Of a stretch of 57,989 nucleotides of DNA, positions 46,928 to 57,300 are shown piece after piece (positions within the stretch are counted from its first letter, which is position 1; every line of letters starts with the position of its first letter). The translations under genes were made by a program, and so were the position numbers. A model generated the notes under the pieces. It made no database searches. It had not been told where the DNA came from and saw only the letters and a list, made by a program, of their open reading frames with translations. Location of the stretch: the NCBI RefSeq assembly GCF_019038465.1, contig NZ_JAFKRH010000039.1, positions 1-57,989 on the forward strand. Reading direction: 5' to 3'. Source of the stretch: Synechococcus sp. CCY 0621. GTDB lineage: Bacteria; Cyanobacteriota; Cyanobacteriia; PCC-6307; Cyanobiaceae.

Positions 46928-46945
46928 GATGTAACGGAACGTAAA
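46928..46945 (-). promoter_or_regulatory. HLR1-like (RpaB) motif upstream of the 86-residue gene
   Basis: On the minus strand TTTACGTTCCGTTACATC fits the HLR1 repeat with two mismatches and the expected two-base spacer. It ends only 4 bp before the ATG at 46923, so it would overlap the translation start region. That suggests either repression or a near-leaderless transcript. Confidence 0.6.
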
Positions 46946-46948
46946 GAT

Positions 46949-46987
46949 TCTGGCGCTTGGCGGCGGAGACCGCGGCGAAGCGCCAGA
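46949..46987. other. Stem-loop with perfect 10 bp outer stem
   Basis: TCTGGCGCTT (46949-46958) pairs perfectly with AAGCGCCAGA (46978-46987), and the inner 19 bases add further G:C pairs. On the plus strand it is followed by A residues, so it is not a plus-strand terminator. On the minus strand it lies upstream of the 86-residue gene and may be a leader structure or part of an antisense or small RNA. Confidence 0.6.
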
Positions 46988-47046
46988 AAAAGGCGATGAA
47001 GCGCCTGCGGGGGTCAGTCCTTTACAATTCTTAAGACGTTCTTCGG

Positions 47047-47076
47047 GGACGGGTTCGCTGACCCGTCCTTTTTTTT
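47047..47076 (+). terminator. Strong plus-strand terminator with no obvious gene before it
   Basis: An 8 bp stem (GGACGGGT with ACCCGTCC), six-base loop and eight T residues form a classic intrinsic terminator on the plus strand. All genes for 1.4 kb upstream run on the minus strand, so it implies a plus-strand transcript starting in about 46924-47046 or antisense to the hli region. Confidence 0.8.
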
Positions 47077-47130
47077 GCCCGTGTGCCTGGGCCCAGGGGC
47101 AGGATGAAGGCTCAGTCGTCGGGGACGCCC

Positions 47131-47241
47131 ATGGAGACGGAAACGTTGCTGCCCCTGGCCGGGGCGGCGGTGCTGACCCTGATGGTGGTGGTGGGGGTCG
47201 TGGTGGTGGTGCTGCGGCCCAGCGACCTGCCGAAGCGCTGA
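47131..47241 (+). CDS. 36-residue single-pass membrane protein
   Basis: Reads METETLLPLAGAAVLTLMVV followed by a run of Val and RPSDLPKR: one membrane helix with a short basic tail. An in-frame ATG at 47104 would add nine residues. Similar tiny proteins occur in picocyanobacteria, but no function is known. It lies 55 bp past the terminator and 22 bp before the photolyase gene, so it may be in the same transcript. Confidence 0.5.
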   Translation: METETLLPLAGAAVLTLMVVVGVVVVVLRPSDLPKR

Positions 47242-47263
47242 GCGGACTTCCTAGCCTGCATCG

Positions 47264-48847
47264 ATGGCGCTGCAGGTGGTCTGGTTCAAGCGCGATCTGC
47301 GCCTCCACGACCACCGCCCCCTGGTGGAGGCGGCGCGACGCGGCCCGGTGCTGCCCCTCCACGTCGTGGAACCGGAGCTGTGGCAACGCCCCGACGCATC
47401 AGCCAGGCAGTGGCGCTTCTGCCGGGAGGCGCTGCAGGAGTTGGCAGAGGCACTGGCCGACCTGGGCCAGCCGCTGGTGGTCCGCGTTGGCGAGGTGGTG
47501 GCCGTGCTCGAGGCCGCCCATCGGCGCCATGGCATCGCCGGGCTCTGGAGCCACCAGGAGACGGGCAACCTCTGGACCTACGACCGGGACCGCCGCGTGG
47601 CGGCCTGGGCCAGGGATCGGGGCATCCCCTGGCAGGAATCCGCCAGCTTCGGCGTGATCCGGGCCCTCAAGGATCGCCGTGGCTGGGCCCGGGCCTGGGA
47701 GCAGCGCATGGCCGAACCCCTGCTGGCCCCTCCCACCGCCCTGCCCCCGCTGGTCGGGATCGCCGTGCGGAGCCTGCCCACCGCCGTTGATCTGGGGTTG
47801 GCAACGGACCCCTGCCCCGGGCGGCAGCGGGGCGGCCGCCGGGCCGGACGGGAACTGCTGGAGGGGTTCCTGCGCCAACGGGGTCGCGGCTACCACCACA
47901 GACTCTCCAGTCCCCTGACCGCCTTTGAAGCCTGTTCGCGGCTCTCGCCCCACCTGGCCTGGGGCACCCTGTCGATGGGGGAGGTGGTGCAGGAGGCCCG
48001 CGCCCGTCGGCTCGCTCTGGCGACGCTGCCGGCCCACGCCAGCGCCGGCTGGCCCCGGGCGCTGGACGCCTTCCTCTCGCGCCTGCACTGGCACTGCCAT
48101 TTCATCCAGAAACTGGAACGCCAGCCCTCGATCGAAATCCAGGAGCTGCATCCCGCCACCCGGGGGCTGCGCCGCACCGATCCAGAACGACTGGCGGCCT
48201 GGTGTGCAGGACGCACCGGGGTGCCGTTCGTGGATGCCTGCATGCGCGCCCTGCACCACAGCGGCTGGATCAACTTCCGCATGCGGGCGATGCTGCTGTC
48301 CTTCGCCAGCCATCACCTCTGGATCGACTGGCGCGACAGCGGCCTGCACCTGGCCCGACAGTTCGTGGACTACGAGCCCGGCATCCACTGGAGCCAGTGC
48401 CAGATGCAGAGCGGCACCACGGGCATCAACACGATCCGGATCTACAACCCGATCAAGCAGGGCCGCGACCACGATCCGGACGGCGTGTTTCTGGGACGCT
48501 GGTTGCCGGAACTGGCGGCTGTGCCCGCCGCCTGGCGCCATGAGCCCTGGCGGATGGATCCGGGCACCCAGGAAGCGTGCGGCTGCCGCATCGGGCTGGA
48601 CTACCCCGCCCCGATCGTGGATGTGGCCGCCGCCGCCCGGGAGGCCCGGGAACGGCTCTGGGGCCTGCGGCGTCAGCCCGGTTTCGGAGCCGCCGCCGAC
48701 GCGATCCAGGAACGGCATGGCTCCCGGCGCTCGGGACTGCCCCCCTCCGGCAAGGGAGGTGGTCCCCGGCGGCGACGGGTCGCCGACGGCCAGCTCTGCC
48801 TGGACCTGGGCCTGGCCCCGGAGGGCGCTTCACGTTCCGTTACCTAA
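47264..48847 (+). CDS. Cryptochrome/photolyase family flavoprotein
   Basis: A 527-residue protein. The N-terminal alpha/beta domain starts LQVVWFKRDLRLHDHRPLVE. The FAD-binding helical domain contains WGTLSMGEVV, LHWHCHFIQKLERQPSIEIQ, GVPFVDACMRALHHSGWINF and MQSGTTGINTIRIYNPIKQG. Whether it repairs cyclobutane dimers or is a blue-light sensor cannot be decided from sequence. A basic Pro/Gly/Arg tail (about residues 485-510) may bind nucleic acid. The end overlaps a motif for the next gene. Confidence 0.9.
   Translation: MALQVVWFKRDLRLHDHRPLVEAARRGPVLPLHVVEPELWQRPDASARQWRFCREALQELAEALADLGQPLVVRVGEVVAVLEAAHRRHGIAGLWSHQETGNLWTYDRDRRVAAWARDRGIPWQESASFGVIRALKDRRGWARAWEQRMAEPLLAPPTALPPLVGIAVRSLPTAVDLGLATDPCPGRQRGGRRAGRELLEGFLRQRGRGYHHRLSSPLTAFEACSRLSPHLAWGTLSMGEVVQEARARRLALATLPAHASAGWPRALDAFLSRLHWHCHFIQKLERQPSIEIQELHPATRGLRRTDPERLAAWCAGRTGVPFVDACMRALHHSGWINFRMRAMLLSFASHHLWIDWRDSGLHLARQFVDYEPGIHWSQCQMQSGTTGINTIRIYNPIKQGRDHDPDGVFLGRWLPELAAVPAAWRHEPWRMDPGTQEACGCRIGLDYPAPIVDVAAAAREARERLWGLRRQPGFGAAADAIQERHGSRRSGLPPSGKGGGPRRRRVADGQLCLDLGLAPEGASRSVT
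48829..48846 (+). promoter_or_regulatory. HLR1-like (RpaB) motif upstream of the DoxX gene
   Basis: TTCACGTTCCGTTACCTA fits the HLR1 repeat with three mismatches. It shares the core ACGTTCCGTTAC with the motif at 46928-46945. It lies in the last codons of the photolyase gene, 33 bp before the DoxX start. Confidence 0.5.
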
Positions 48848-48879
48848 CGCGGCAGAATCTTCATAATTCTCCCGCCGTC

Positions 48880-49548
48880 ATGACCACCACGCTCCTGCTT
48901 GAGATTTTTGCGGGGTTTTTCACCGCCTTCATCGCCCTGTGGATGCTGGCGCTCAACCGCCCGACGGCCGCCGCTGCCGTGCCCATCAGCCTCGAAGACA
49001 GCGCCCCTGCCCAGGGCTCTGCCATCGCCGCGAGCGTGCGCCACGGCCTGTCGTCCTATTTCCTGCGGGAAGGGCGCCTGGCCAACACCGGCCTGCTGAT
49101 CCTGCGCCTGGCCATCGGCGCGATGATGATCCACCACGGCCAGGACAAGCTGGCCGATCCCCAGGCGTTTGCGACCAACTACGTGGTGCCCCTGCACCTG
49201 CCCTTCCCCCTGTTCTTCGCCCACGTGGCGGGCTACTCGGAGATCCTGGGCAGCTGGCTGCTGATCCTCGGCCTGCTGTCGCCCCTGGGGGCACTGGCCC
49301 TCACCGGAACGATGACCGTGGCGGCCTACCACCACATCCTCACCAGCGGGCTCAACATCTACGTGCTCGAGCTGGTGGTGCTCTATCTGGGCGGCAGCCT
49401 CGCCCTGCTGCTGGTGGGTCCTGGCCGCTATTCCTTTGATGCTGGCATCCTTAACGGCCTGTTTGCCGGCACCGAGGCCAGTGAAGCGCCAACCACGGCC
49501 ACGAAGCCCGTTTCCGTCTCGTACGGCTTGGCGGCCGAAGCCAGCTGA
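48880..49548 (+). CDS. DoxX family membrane protein
   Basis: A 222-residue protein. The core NTGLLILRLAIGAMMIHHGQ followed by YSEILGSWLLILGLLSPLGA and an AAYHHILTSGLNIYVLELVV helix is the DoxX fold (four membrane helices). An extra N-terminal helix (LLEIFAGFFTAFIALWMLAL) and a polar linker precede it. Some relatives act in redox or thiosulfate-quinone systems; the activity here is unknown. An HLR1-like motif just upstream suggests light control. Confidence 0.85.
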   Translation: MTTTLLLEIFAGFFTAFIALWMLALNRPTAAAAVPISLEDSAPAQGSAIAASVRHGLSSYFLREGRLANTGLLILRLAIGAMMIHHGQDKLADPQAFATNYVVPLHLPFPLFFAHVAGYSEILGSWLLILGLLSPLGALALTGTMTVAAYHHILTSGLNIYVLELVVLYLGGSLALLLVGPGRYSFDAGILNGLFAGTEASEAPTTATKPVSVSYGLAAEAS

Positions 49549-49566
49549 GCGTTGCCGGCCTTCAGG

Positions 49567-51105
49567 TCAATTCGCCTGGTCGCTCTTCCCAGCATCTGGT
49601 CCTCCAGTGATCCGCGCTTGGCTCCTGGGGGCACCTCCCCAGCGCAACTGGATGCCGCCTCCCAGATCCCAGGAGGTGCCACCGCCGTAGAAGCCCGCCC
49701 CCCCACGCACATAGAAGGTGGTGTTGTCGCGGAGGGTGTAAGCCAGCCCTCCCTGCAGCCCCAGGCCACTGCCCTGGACCAGGGAACCGGTGGGGAGGTT
49801 GGTGGCCAGACCGAAGCCGTCGGTCACGCGGTTGGACGGGGCATTGCCCAGGAAACCGGCCCCCAGCCAACTCAGCCGCAGGGAGGGAGTGATCAGATTG
49901 GGGCCGTCCTTGAGCGTCGCCCTCCAGGTAAGGCCAATGTCCGCCGTGCCCACCGTGCTGCCGGAGGACGGAACATTCCAGAGGCGGTTGGTGGCCAGAT
50001 CCGGCACGGTCACACCCCCCAGGGAGAGGCTTGTCAGGGTCAGCAGGGCGCTGGGCTCGAGGATCTGACTCTCCGACAGGCTGATCCTGCCGCCGAAACG
50101 GGTGGCCAGGTTGAAGGCGCTGCCTCCCACCGAAGGGGTGCTGCTGCGGATCCCGAAGGCGTTGCTGCTGTTGATGGCGAAGGGCTGATCTGCCTGCAGT
50201 CCATCGCCACCGCCCGCCAGGCCGACGAACCAGCTGGGCTTGGACACCTGCACCAGAAGACCGCCTCCGCCCAGCTGCGTACGGGCAGAGCGGCCGCTGA
50301 ACGGCGTGCCACCGGCGGCAGCAAAGGAGCCAGCATCGGCTGAGAAGCTGCCGAATCGTCCAAAGGCGCCGATCACCAGATCGCCGACGGCGTAATTCAG
50401 CAGCAGGCCCGTCTGAGCACCACTGAAGGAGGTGGAGCCTCCAAAGGCGCCCTGGCTCAACGGGCCACCGAAGCCGCCGCCGAACAGGCGCAGCCGCCAG
50501 CCATCCCGTTCGCTGAAGTAGCCGCCCGACTTGAGGCTGAAACGAAAATCCGTCTCTGATTCACCCTCCGGCAAAGGGACCGCCAGGGTGGACGTGCTTC
50601 GCACCTTTTGGGGCAGGATCTCGAGCAGATCCCTGCTGAAGTTCTGCCAGCCGAGGCCCGCCCCCAGCGGGACCACCCGGGCATCGAGCCGATCGACATC
50701 AACCCGCAGCGGGCGGGCCGGGGCCACGGCGGCCGGCGTGGTGACCGGAGGTGTGACCGGGGGTGTGACCGGAGGTATGACCGGGGGTGGCAGGCAGAAC
50801 TCGGCCTCGGTTCCATCGGGGCACAGGACCGTTTGGGCCTTGCCGACCTCGATCATGCCGACGACAACGGCGGGGATCAGCAGCGCGAATCGAAGATCTG
50901 GACTCCGATGGCGACGGCGCACTGCCGAACCGGAGCTGGTGGGTTCCGATCGCGCTGATGTGCTGAGGCAGGTGCTCCCTGAAATGGAGGCGAGACGGTC
51001 TTGAATCCCAGGCTGGTTGACAGTTTCCACCTCCGATGAAGTAGCCAACGAGGCTGGGCGCAAGGGCGATTCAGCAGACGGCTCAGGAAAGCAACCAGCC
51101 AACAT
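49567..51105 (-). CDS. Secreted outer-membrane beta-barrel-like protein
   Basis: Up to 512 residues. A GTG at 50922 would start MRRRHRSPDLRF-type sequence with a good signal peptide (RFALLIPAVVVGMIEVGKAQ), so the true protein may be 451 residues; the longer start is kept because no other is decisive. Four PPVTP-type repeats (50741-50789) follow, then a Gly/aromatic region of alternating beta strands ending in GGGIQLRWGG, like an autotransporter or porin barrel. Function unknown. Divergent from the giant repeat gene. Confidence 0.7.
   Translation of the reverse strand: MLAGCFPEPSAESPLRPASLATSSEVETVNQPGIQDRLASISGSTCLSTSARSEPTSSGSAVRRRHRSPDLRFALLIPAVVVGMIEVGKAQTVLCPDGTEAEFCLPPPVIPPVTPPVTPPVTTPAAVAPARPLRVDVDRLDARVVPLGAGLGWQNFSRDLLEILPQKVRSTSTLAVPLPEGESETDFRFSLKSGGYFSERDGWRLRLFGGGFGGPLSQGAFGGSTSFSGAQTGLLLNYAVGDLVIGAFGRFGSFSADAGSFAAAGGTPFSGRSARTQLGGGGLLVQVSKPSWFVGLAGGGDGLQADQPFAINSSNAFGIRSSTPSVGGSAFNLATRFGGRISLSESQILEPSALLTLTSLSLGGVTVPDLATNRLWNVPSSGSTVGTADIGLTWRATLKDGPNLITPSLRLSWLGAGFLGNAPSNRVTDGFGLATNLPTGSLVQGSGLGLQGGLAYTLRDNTTFYVRGGAGFYGGGTSWDLGGGIQLRWGGAPRSQARITGGPDAGKSDQAN
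50741..50789 (-). repeat. 15 bp tandem repeat inside the barrel gene
   Basis: Units of about 15 bp, seen on the plus strand as GTGACCGGAGGTGTG-like copies, repeat three to four times and encode PPVTP. This makes a Pro-rich spacer between the signal peptide and the barrel and is likely to vary in copy number. Confidence 0.85.
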
Positions 51106-51363
51106 TCAGAACAGGTAAGCAGTTTCAGATTTTACAGCGAGATGGAGACCCATACGAAGGGAAAGCAGTGGATTGCTTGGGGGTCTCTAATACATTACTA
51201 AGGGTTTCTCAGGATAAATGGCCGGATTGGGCTGCCCGCTGACGTGATAAGTAAACCCTAAGCGCGTCTTGCTGCCCACCCCGCAACAGGGCAATTAGGT
51301 AAGCTTGCTGCAATGCGGTGAAGCGATCCTAACAATGACGACATCCGCAGGATCGATTTTCTG
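51106..51363. other. AT-richer divergent promoter region
   Basis: About 258 bp between the barrel gene and the giant repeat gene. It is noticeably richer in A and T than the rest of the window (for example ATACATTACTAAGGG near 51191) and must hold the promoters for both genes. No named operator motif was found. Confidence 0.5.
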
Positions 51364-54300
51364 ATGAGTGACATGGAACGACAGGAGGACCAACAGGGAG
51401 CGGATTCGTTGACCAAATTTCGACATTTTTACATTCAGAAAGATTTTGCCCTCCCCCTGACAAAGGCTGTTGAGAGCTTTTGGGACTCGGCTGTTTCTTG
51501 GCTGAATGAGCAACTCGATCATCTCTCCTTTCGGAGTGATTATGAACGCCTGCTGAGCGAGGTCTTTGGTTCCGCTGGCACCGACCCCACGCGTTTCAGA
51601 GATCGCGTCATCGAACTCAGTCAGAGGCTGCGCGGGCCGGGCCTCGGCCTGCTGATTGAACTGCGTAGCGGCTTGGAACTCGCAGGGGCCCAAGGCGCTT
51701 ACATCGCCCTTGACCCGGAAGGGCGTGAGCGGATTTCCATCAATGCCAACTGGCTGTCTCTCGCCACAAGCGAGGCCATTCGCCGCGTCCTTCTGGAGGA
51801 AGTGGGCCATGCCATCGACCACTGGCTGAACGGCCTCCTTGACTCACGAGGCGATGAAGGCGCTCTGTTCGCCGCCCTCGTCAGTAGCACCCCTCTGAGC
51901 GAAACCCAGCGGGCCGCGATCGCCGCCGAAAACGATCATCACCAGTTGCAGATCGATGGTCAGGCGGTGATGGCGGAATTCTCCAGTGCCCCCGTTCTGA
52001 GCGACGGTTTCGTCGGAACCCGCACCACCGCCGAGGACACGCCCCTGGCCATCACAGGCTTGAGCGTGGCCGACAGCGACAACGGGGTACCGACGCCGAT
52101 CACGCTCCGCCTGCGCCTCACCACCACCGGGGGCATCGCCACCCTGGCCAGCGCCGCCCTGATCACCAGTGGCAGCAACGGCAGCGCCGATTTCACCCTG
52201 GAAGGCAGCCTGGCCGCGATCAACGCGGCGATCTCCAGCATCCTGTTCACCCCGGCCCTCAACGCCAACAGCGTCAACACGCCGGTGGCGCCCAGCCTCA
52301 CCCTGACCGCCACGGATCTCACCAACGGCGACGGCCCCGTCAGCCTCGGCACGGGCCCGATCCAGGTCACCCCGGTCAACGATGCCCCCACCCTGAGCAC
52401 CAGCCCCCTGGTGGTGGCAGAAGGAGGCACCGCCACCTTCACGGCCGGCAACTTCAATCTCTCGGATGTGGACAACCTGCCCGAGCAGGTCATCTACAGG
52501 ATCACCTCCCTGCCGGGCAAAGGGACACTCAGCCTCAACGGCAATCCCCTGGTGGTGGGATCCAGCTTCTCCAGCAGCTTCCTCAGCAGCTTCACCTACA
52601 CCCACGAGGGCTCCCAGGTGCTGCCCGGGGTGATTCCAGGCAGTGGCAGTGATGCCTTCACCGTGTCCGTCGACGATGGTGCCGGGGGTCGGATTCCCTC
52701 GGCAACGGTGCCGATCAGCCTCACTCCCATCAACCAGGCGCCGGCCGTCAGCGGCTCGATTGCGGTCTTCGAAGGCCAGCGGGGAGTGCCGGTGACGCTG
52801 GTCATCACCGATGCCGACCAGGCAGCGGGGGTGGCCCCCACGGTCGTGATCACCTCCCTGCCCTCAAGGGGCACGCTCCGCTACAACGGCGTCCCGATCA
52901 CGGCCCCGTTCAGCCTTCCCTCGCTGGCGGGCCTCACCTACGACCACGACGGCAACGACCTCAACGGCGGCTTCCCGCCCGACGAAAGTTTCACGGTGCG
53001 GGTGAGCGACGACGGCGGCGGTCAGGGGGCCAGCAGTGCCCTCAGCACCAACGCCGTCATCACCTTGGCGGTGCAGCGGGTCAACGACGATCCCACCCTG
53101 ACCACCAACAGCCCGATCGTCACGCCCACCGGCAGCACCGCGATCACGGTCGCCGCGCTGAGGGTCAGCGACATGGATTCCGCCGCCCCCAACCTCACCT
53201 ACAGCCTCACCACGGCACCGGATCCGGCCAGGGGCCAGTTGCAGGTGTTCCGGGGCGGCTCCTGGGTGGGCCTCGTCAATGGCGCCAGTTTCACCCAGGA
53301 CGACATCGACGCCGGCCGGCTGCGGTTCAATTTCGTCGACGGCACCGCCTCGGGCACCACGGCGGGGTTCACGTTCACGGTGGAGGACGGCGCCATCAGC
53401 CGGCTGCCGAACGACTTCACCCAGACCCGCGACGGCGGCATCTATACCAACAGCAGTCCCCAGCCCCTGCCCAGCGACCCGCTGAGGCCGATCAACTTCA
53501 GCCTCACCTACCTGAATCCGCTCGATCTTCCCAGCAGCGGCGGCGGCAACGCTCCCACCACCCTGCCGCCCAACGCCTCCCCCAGCCTCGGCACCAACAA
53601 CCTGATCCGCACCAGCGAAGGCGCCACGGTGACGATCAGGGCCACGGATCTGGCGATCAGCGACAGCGACAGCAACCCTGTTCAGCGGGTGTACCGCCTC
53701 ACCGCCCTGCCAGCGGGCGGCAGCCTGCGACTGAACGGTGTCGCCCTCACCAACCTCGACAGTTTCACCCAGGACGACATCAACAACGGGCGGCTCAGCT
53801 TCGTGCATGGCGGTGGTGAAGTCTTCGACAGTGGCTTCCGCTTCAACATCAGCGATGGCCTCAACATCGTTAGCAACGCTGGCAGCGACTTCCGTTTCGA
53901 GATCCGGGCCACCCCGATCAACGATGCCCCCACGGCCAGCATCAGCGGCAGCACAAGCCTGCTGGTGGAAGGGGGCAGCTTCACCTTCAACACCAACAGT
54001 CCCGGCCCGCTGCTGGGCCCGGCGGATCGCCGCGACATCAGCATCGCCGATGTCGATGGCTCAGGGCAGCAGGTGTATGCCGGAGGTCCGCTCAACCCAG
54101 GCGCCGATCCCCTCTGGGATCCGCTCAACTTTTCCCTCCCGGACACGGCCGACCAGCGCCGGCTGCGGATCGACACCCTGCCGTCCCATGGGCTGCTGGA
54201 GTTCGACGCCACCGGCAGCGGCGGCTGGAGCACGATCGGTGATGGCAGCGGCGGCAGCCTCAATCGCGCCACCCTGCGCATCAGCCAGAGCCAGCTGTCG

Positions 54301-57300
54301 TCGGGTCGTCTGCGCTATCGCCACAACGGCAACGATGGGCCCGGGGAACTCGCCGACGGCTTCAGTTTCACCCCCTTCGACCGTTTCGACACCCCGGGCG
54401 CTCCGGTGTCGGTGCCCCTGACGATCGCGCCCCTGAACGATCCGCCGGTGGCCAGCGAAAACGCTCCTCTCTCAGTCGCGGAAGGCTCCCGCGGCGTGAT
54501 CAAGGGAAGCAACGGCACCAGCGCCAACGAACCCCGGCTGGTGTATGGCGATTCCGACAACAGTCCGCTGCAGCGTCAATACCGGATCACGACTCTTACC
54601 AGCAACGGGCGACTGTTCCTCAACGGCCGTGCCCTCGGTGTGAACAGCGTGTTCACCCAGGCCGACCTCGACAACAACCTGATCACCTACCTGCACGACG
54701 GGACCGAGACCAGCACCGACACGTTCAGCTTCACGGTGAGCGACGGGGGTGGTGACAACCCGATCACCGGAGCCACCAACAACGTTCCTGGCACCTATGT
54801 GATCTCGGTCGCCCTGGCCAACGACCTGCCCAGCCTGAGCGCACCGGTCTCCCTGGAGGTCTTCGGCAACGGCTCCACGCCGGTGGCGGTGGCCTCGGCA
54901 GGCCTTCTTGTGGCCGCCGACAGCGATCTGGACACGATCGTGAGCGGTGAAACCGATCTGCTGCGGATCGAAGCCCAGCTGCTCGACGGGGCCGATGCGG
55001 TGATTCCCTCCGGGCTGATCTCCTTCACCTCCCCCAACCCCACCTCGCTGCGGGCGTTCCTGAGCGGCAAGGGCAGCAACAGCCTGGTGGTGCAGGGCAC
55101 CAGGAGCGAAATCCAAGCGGTGCTCGCCAGCCTCACAGTGGCCTTCGGCGCCGACCTGGACGCCAGCACCCTCAAGCTGCGCGTCAGCGTCGACGACCGC
55201 CTCTTCAGCGCCGCGGGCGTGCTGGAGGTGGGGGCTAACGGTGGCCCGGTGAACCAGAACGATGCCGCCGGCAATCCAGTGCCCATCAGCGCCGCCAACA
55301 ACCGGATCAGCCGCGACATCGCTCTGACGGCCTCCAACCTCAACGATCTGCCCACGATCACCAACCCCACGCTCTTCAGCGTCAACGAAGACGCCAGCGT
55401 CACCCTGGGCGGCTTCGTGCTGGCCGACGCCGACAGCTTCGGCCGCAATGTGACCGTGCAGGTGCAACTGTTCCGCGATGCCGCGCGAACGGTACTGGCC
55501 GATGCCGCCACCGAAGGGCGGCTGCTGCTGGGCGCCACCGCCGGCCTGAGCGCTTCCAGCGGCAATGGCACCAACACGATCACGCTCACCGGACCGCTGA
55601 CCGCGGTGCAGACCGCCCTCAATCTGCTCCGCTTCCAGGGGGCCCCCGACTTCAACGGCGGTGGCAGCGGCCTGGGCAACCTGTATCTGCGCACCAGCCT
55701 CACCGACTTCGGCCACGCCGATGTGCCCGCCGGAAACCGGGTGTCCGTCGACAACGGCCTCCGCATCACCCCCGTCAACGACGCGCCGGTGCTGGCGGTT
55801 CCTGCCAACACCGTGATCGCCAGCGGCACATTCATCAACATCAGCAGCGGCTTCGCCATTCAGGACACCAGGGACACCAGCCAGGGGGCTGTCGATGACA
55901 TCCGGGTGACCCTCAGTGCCACCGACGCCGGCACCCCCTACGGCACCCTGCTGATCCAGAACGCCAACGGCGCCAGCCTCACCAACAACAATTCGGCCAG
56001 CGTGCAGCTGCGGGGCACCCGTGCCCAGGTGCAGGCCGCCCTCAACACGCTGCGCTACACGCCGGCCAATCCCAACGTGGATCGGGTGGTGACGATCACC
56101 GCCACCGCCTTCGATTTCGACAACGGGGCCGAAAGCGTTGGGGTGGGCGGCAACAACACGGCCACCGCGTCCTTCACCGTCAACGTATCCGCCAGCAACG
56201 AGGCCCCGGTGCTGACGGTGCCGGCCACCCGCACCGTGGCCGAGGACAGCAGCGCCAACGGCTTCACCGGCGCCAACCTGATCAGCTTCACCGACGCCGA
56301 CGACTTCGGCGCCCTCGAGCGGCTCACCCTGAGCGTCAACCGCGGCAGCATCGACCTGGTCACACGCACGGGACTGACCGTGACGGCGGGCAACTACGGC
56401 ACCGGTTCGGTGACGGTGACCGGCACCAAGGCCAACCTCAACGCGGCCCTGGCCACGCTCACCTACGCCCCCACGGCCAATTACCACGGCAACGCCAGCC
56501 TGACCGTGACCGTTGACGATCTGGGCAGCACCGGCAGCGGCGGTGCCCGGCAGGACAGCAAGACCGTGGCCCTGACGGTGACGCCGCTCAACGACCGGCC
56601 CGCCGCCAGCACCAACGTCGTCCTGCCCGCCCTCTCGGAAGACCTCACCGCCGCCGCCATCCCCGGCACCACCCTGGGCAGCCTCGCCTTCGGCTACTCC
56701 GACGCCACCGACAACCAGACCGGCTCCGGCGGCGGCAACACCGCCACCGCCTTCACCTACCTCGCCGTCGTCGGCTCCAGCGGCTACTCAGCAGCCCAGG
56801 GCGTCTGGCAGATCTCCACCGCCGCCACGCCCAACCCCGCCGTCCCCGGCGACTGGATCAACATCCCCAGCTCTGGCCTTTCCACTGCCGCCGCCCTGAT
56901 CTTCAACGCCAGCAGCCAGGTGCGCTTCCTTCCTGCCGCCAACTTCCACGGCACCCCCGGCAGCCTGCTGGTGCGCCTGGCCGATGCCAGCGCCTCCCTC
57001 ACCCCCAGCACCTCCAGCACCAACACCTTCAACCTCGCCACCAGCGGCGGCACCACCACCATCGGCGCCTGGAGTGCCGTGAATCGCTCCATCGCCACCA
57101 CCATCACCAACGTCAACGACCGGCCCACCGCCACACCTGCCAACCTGGCCGCCACGACCGAGGACAACCCCAATCCCCCCGGCGCCACCATCGCCGCCCT
57201 CGGTTTCGGCTTCAGCGATACGGCCGATAACCAGAGCTCCATCCCCGGTGGCGCCAATGCCGCCACACCCCTCGGTGGCATCGCCATCACCGGCAATGCC

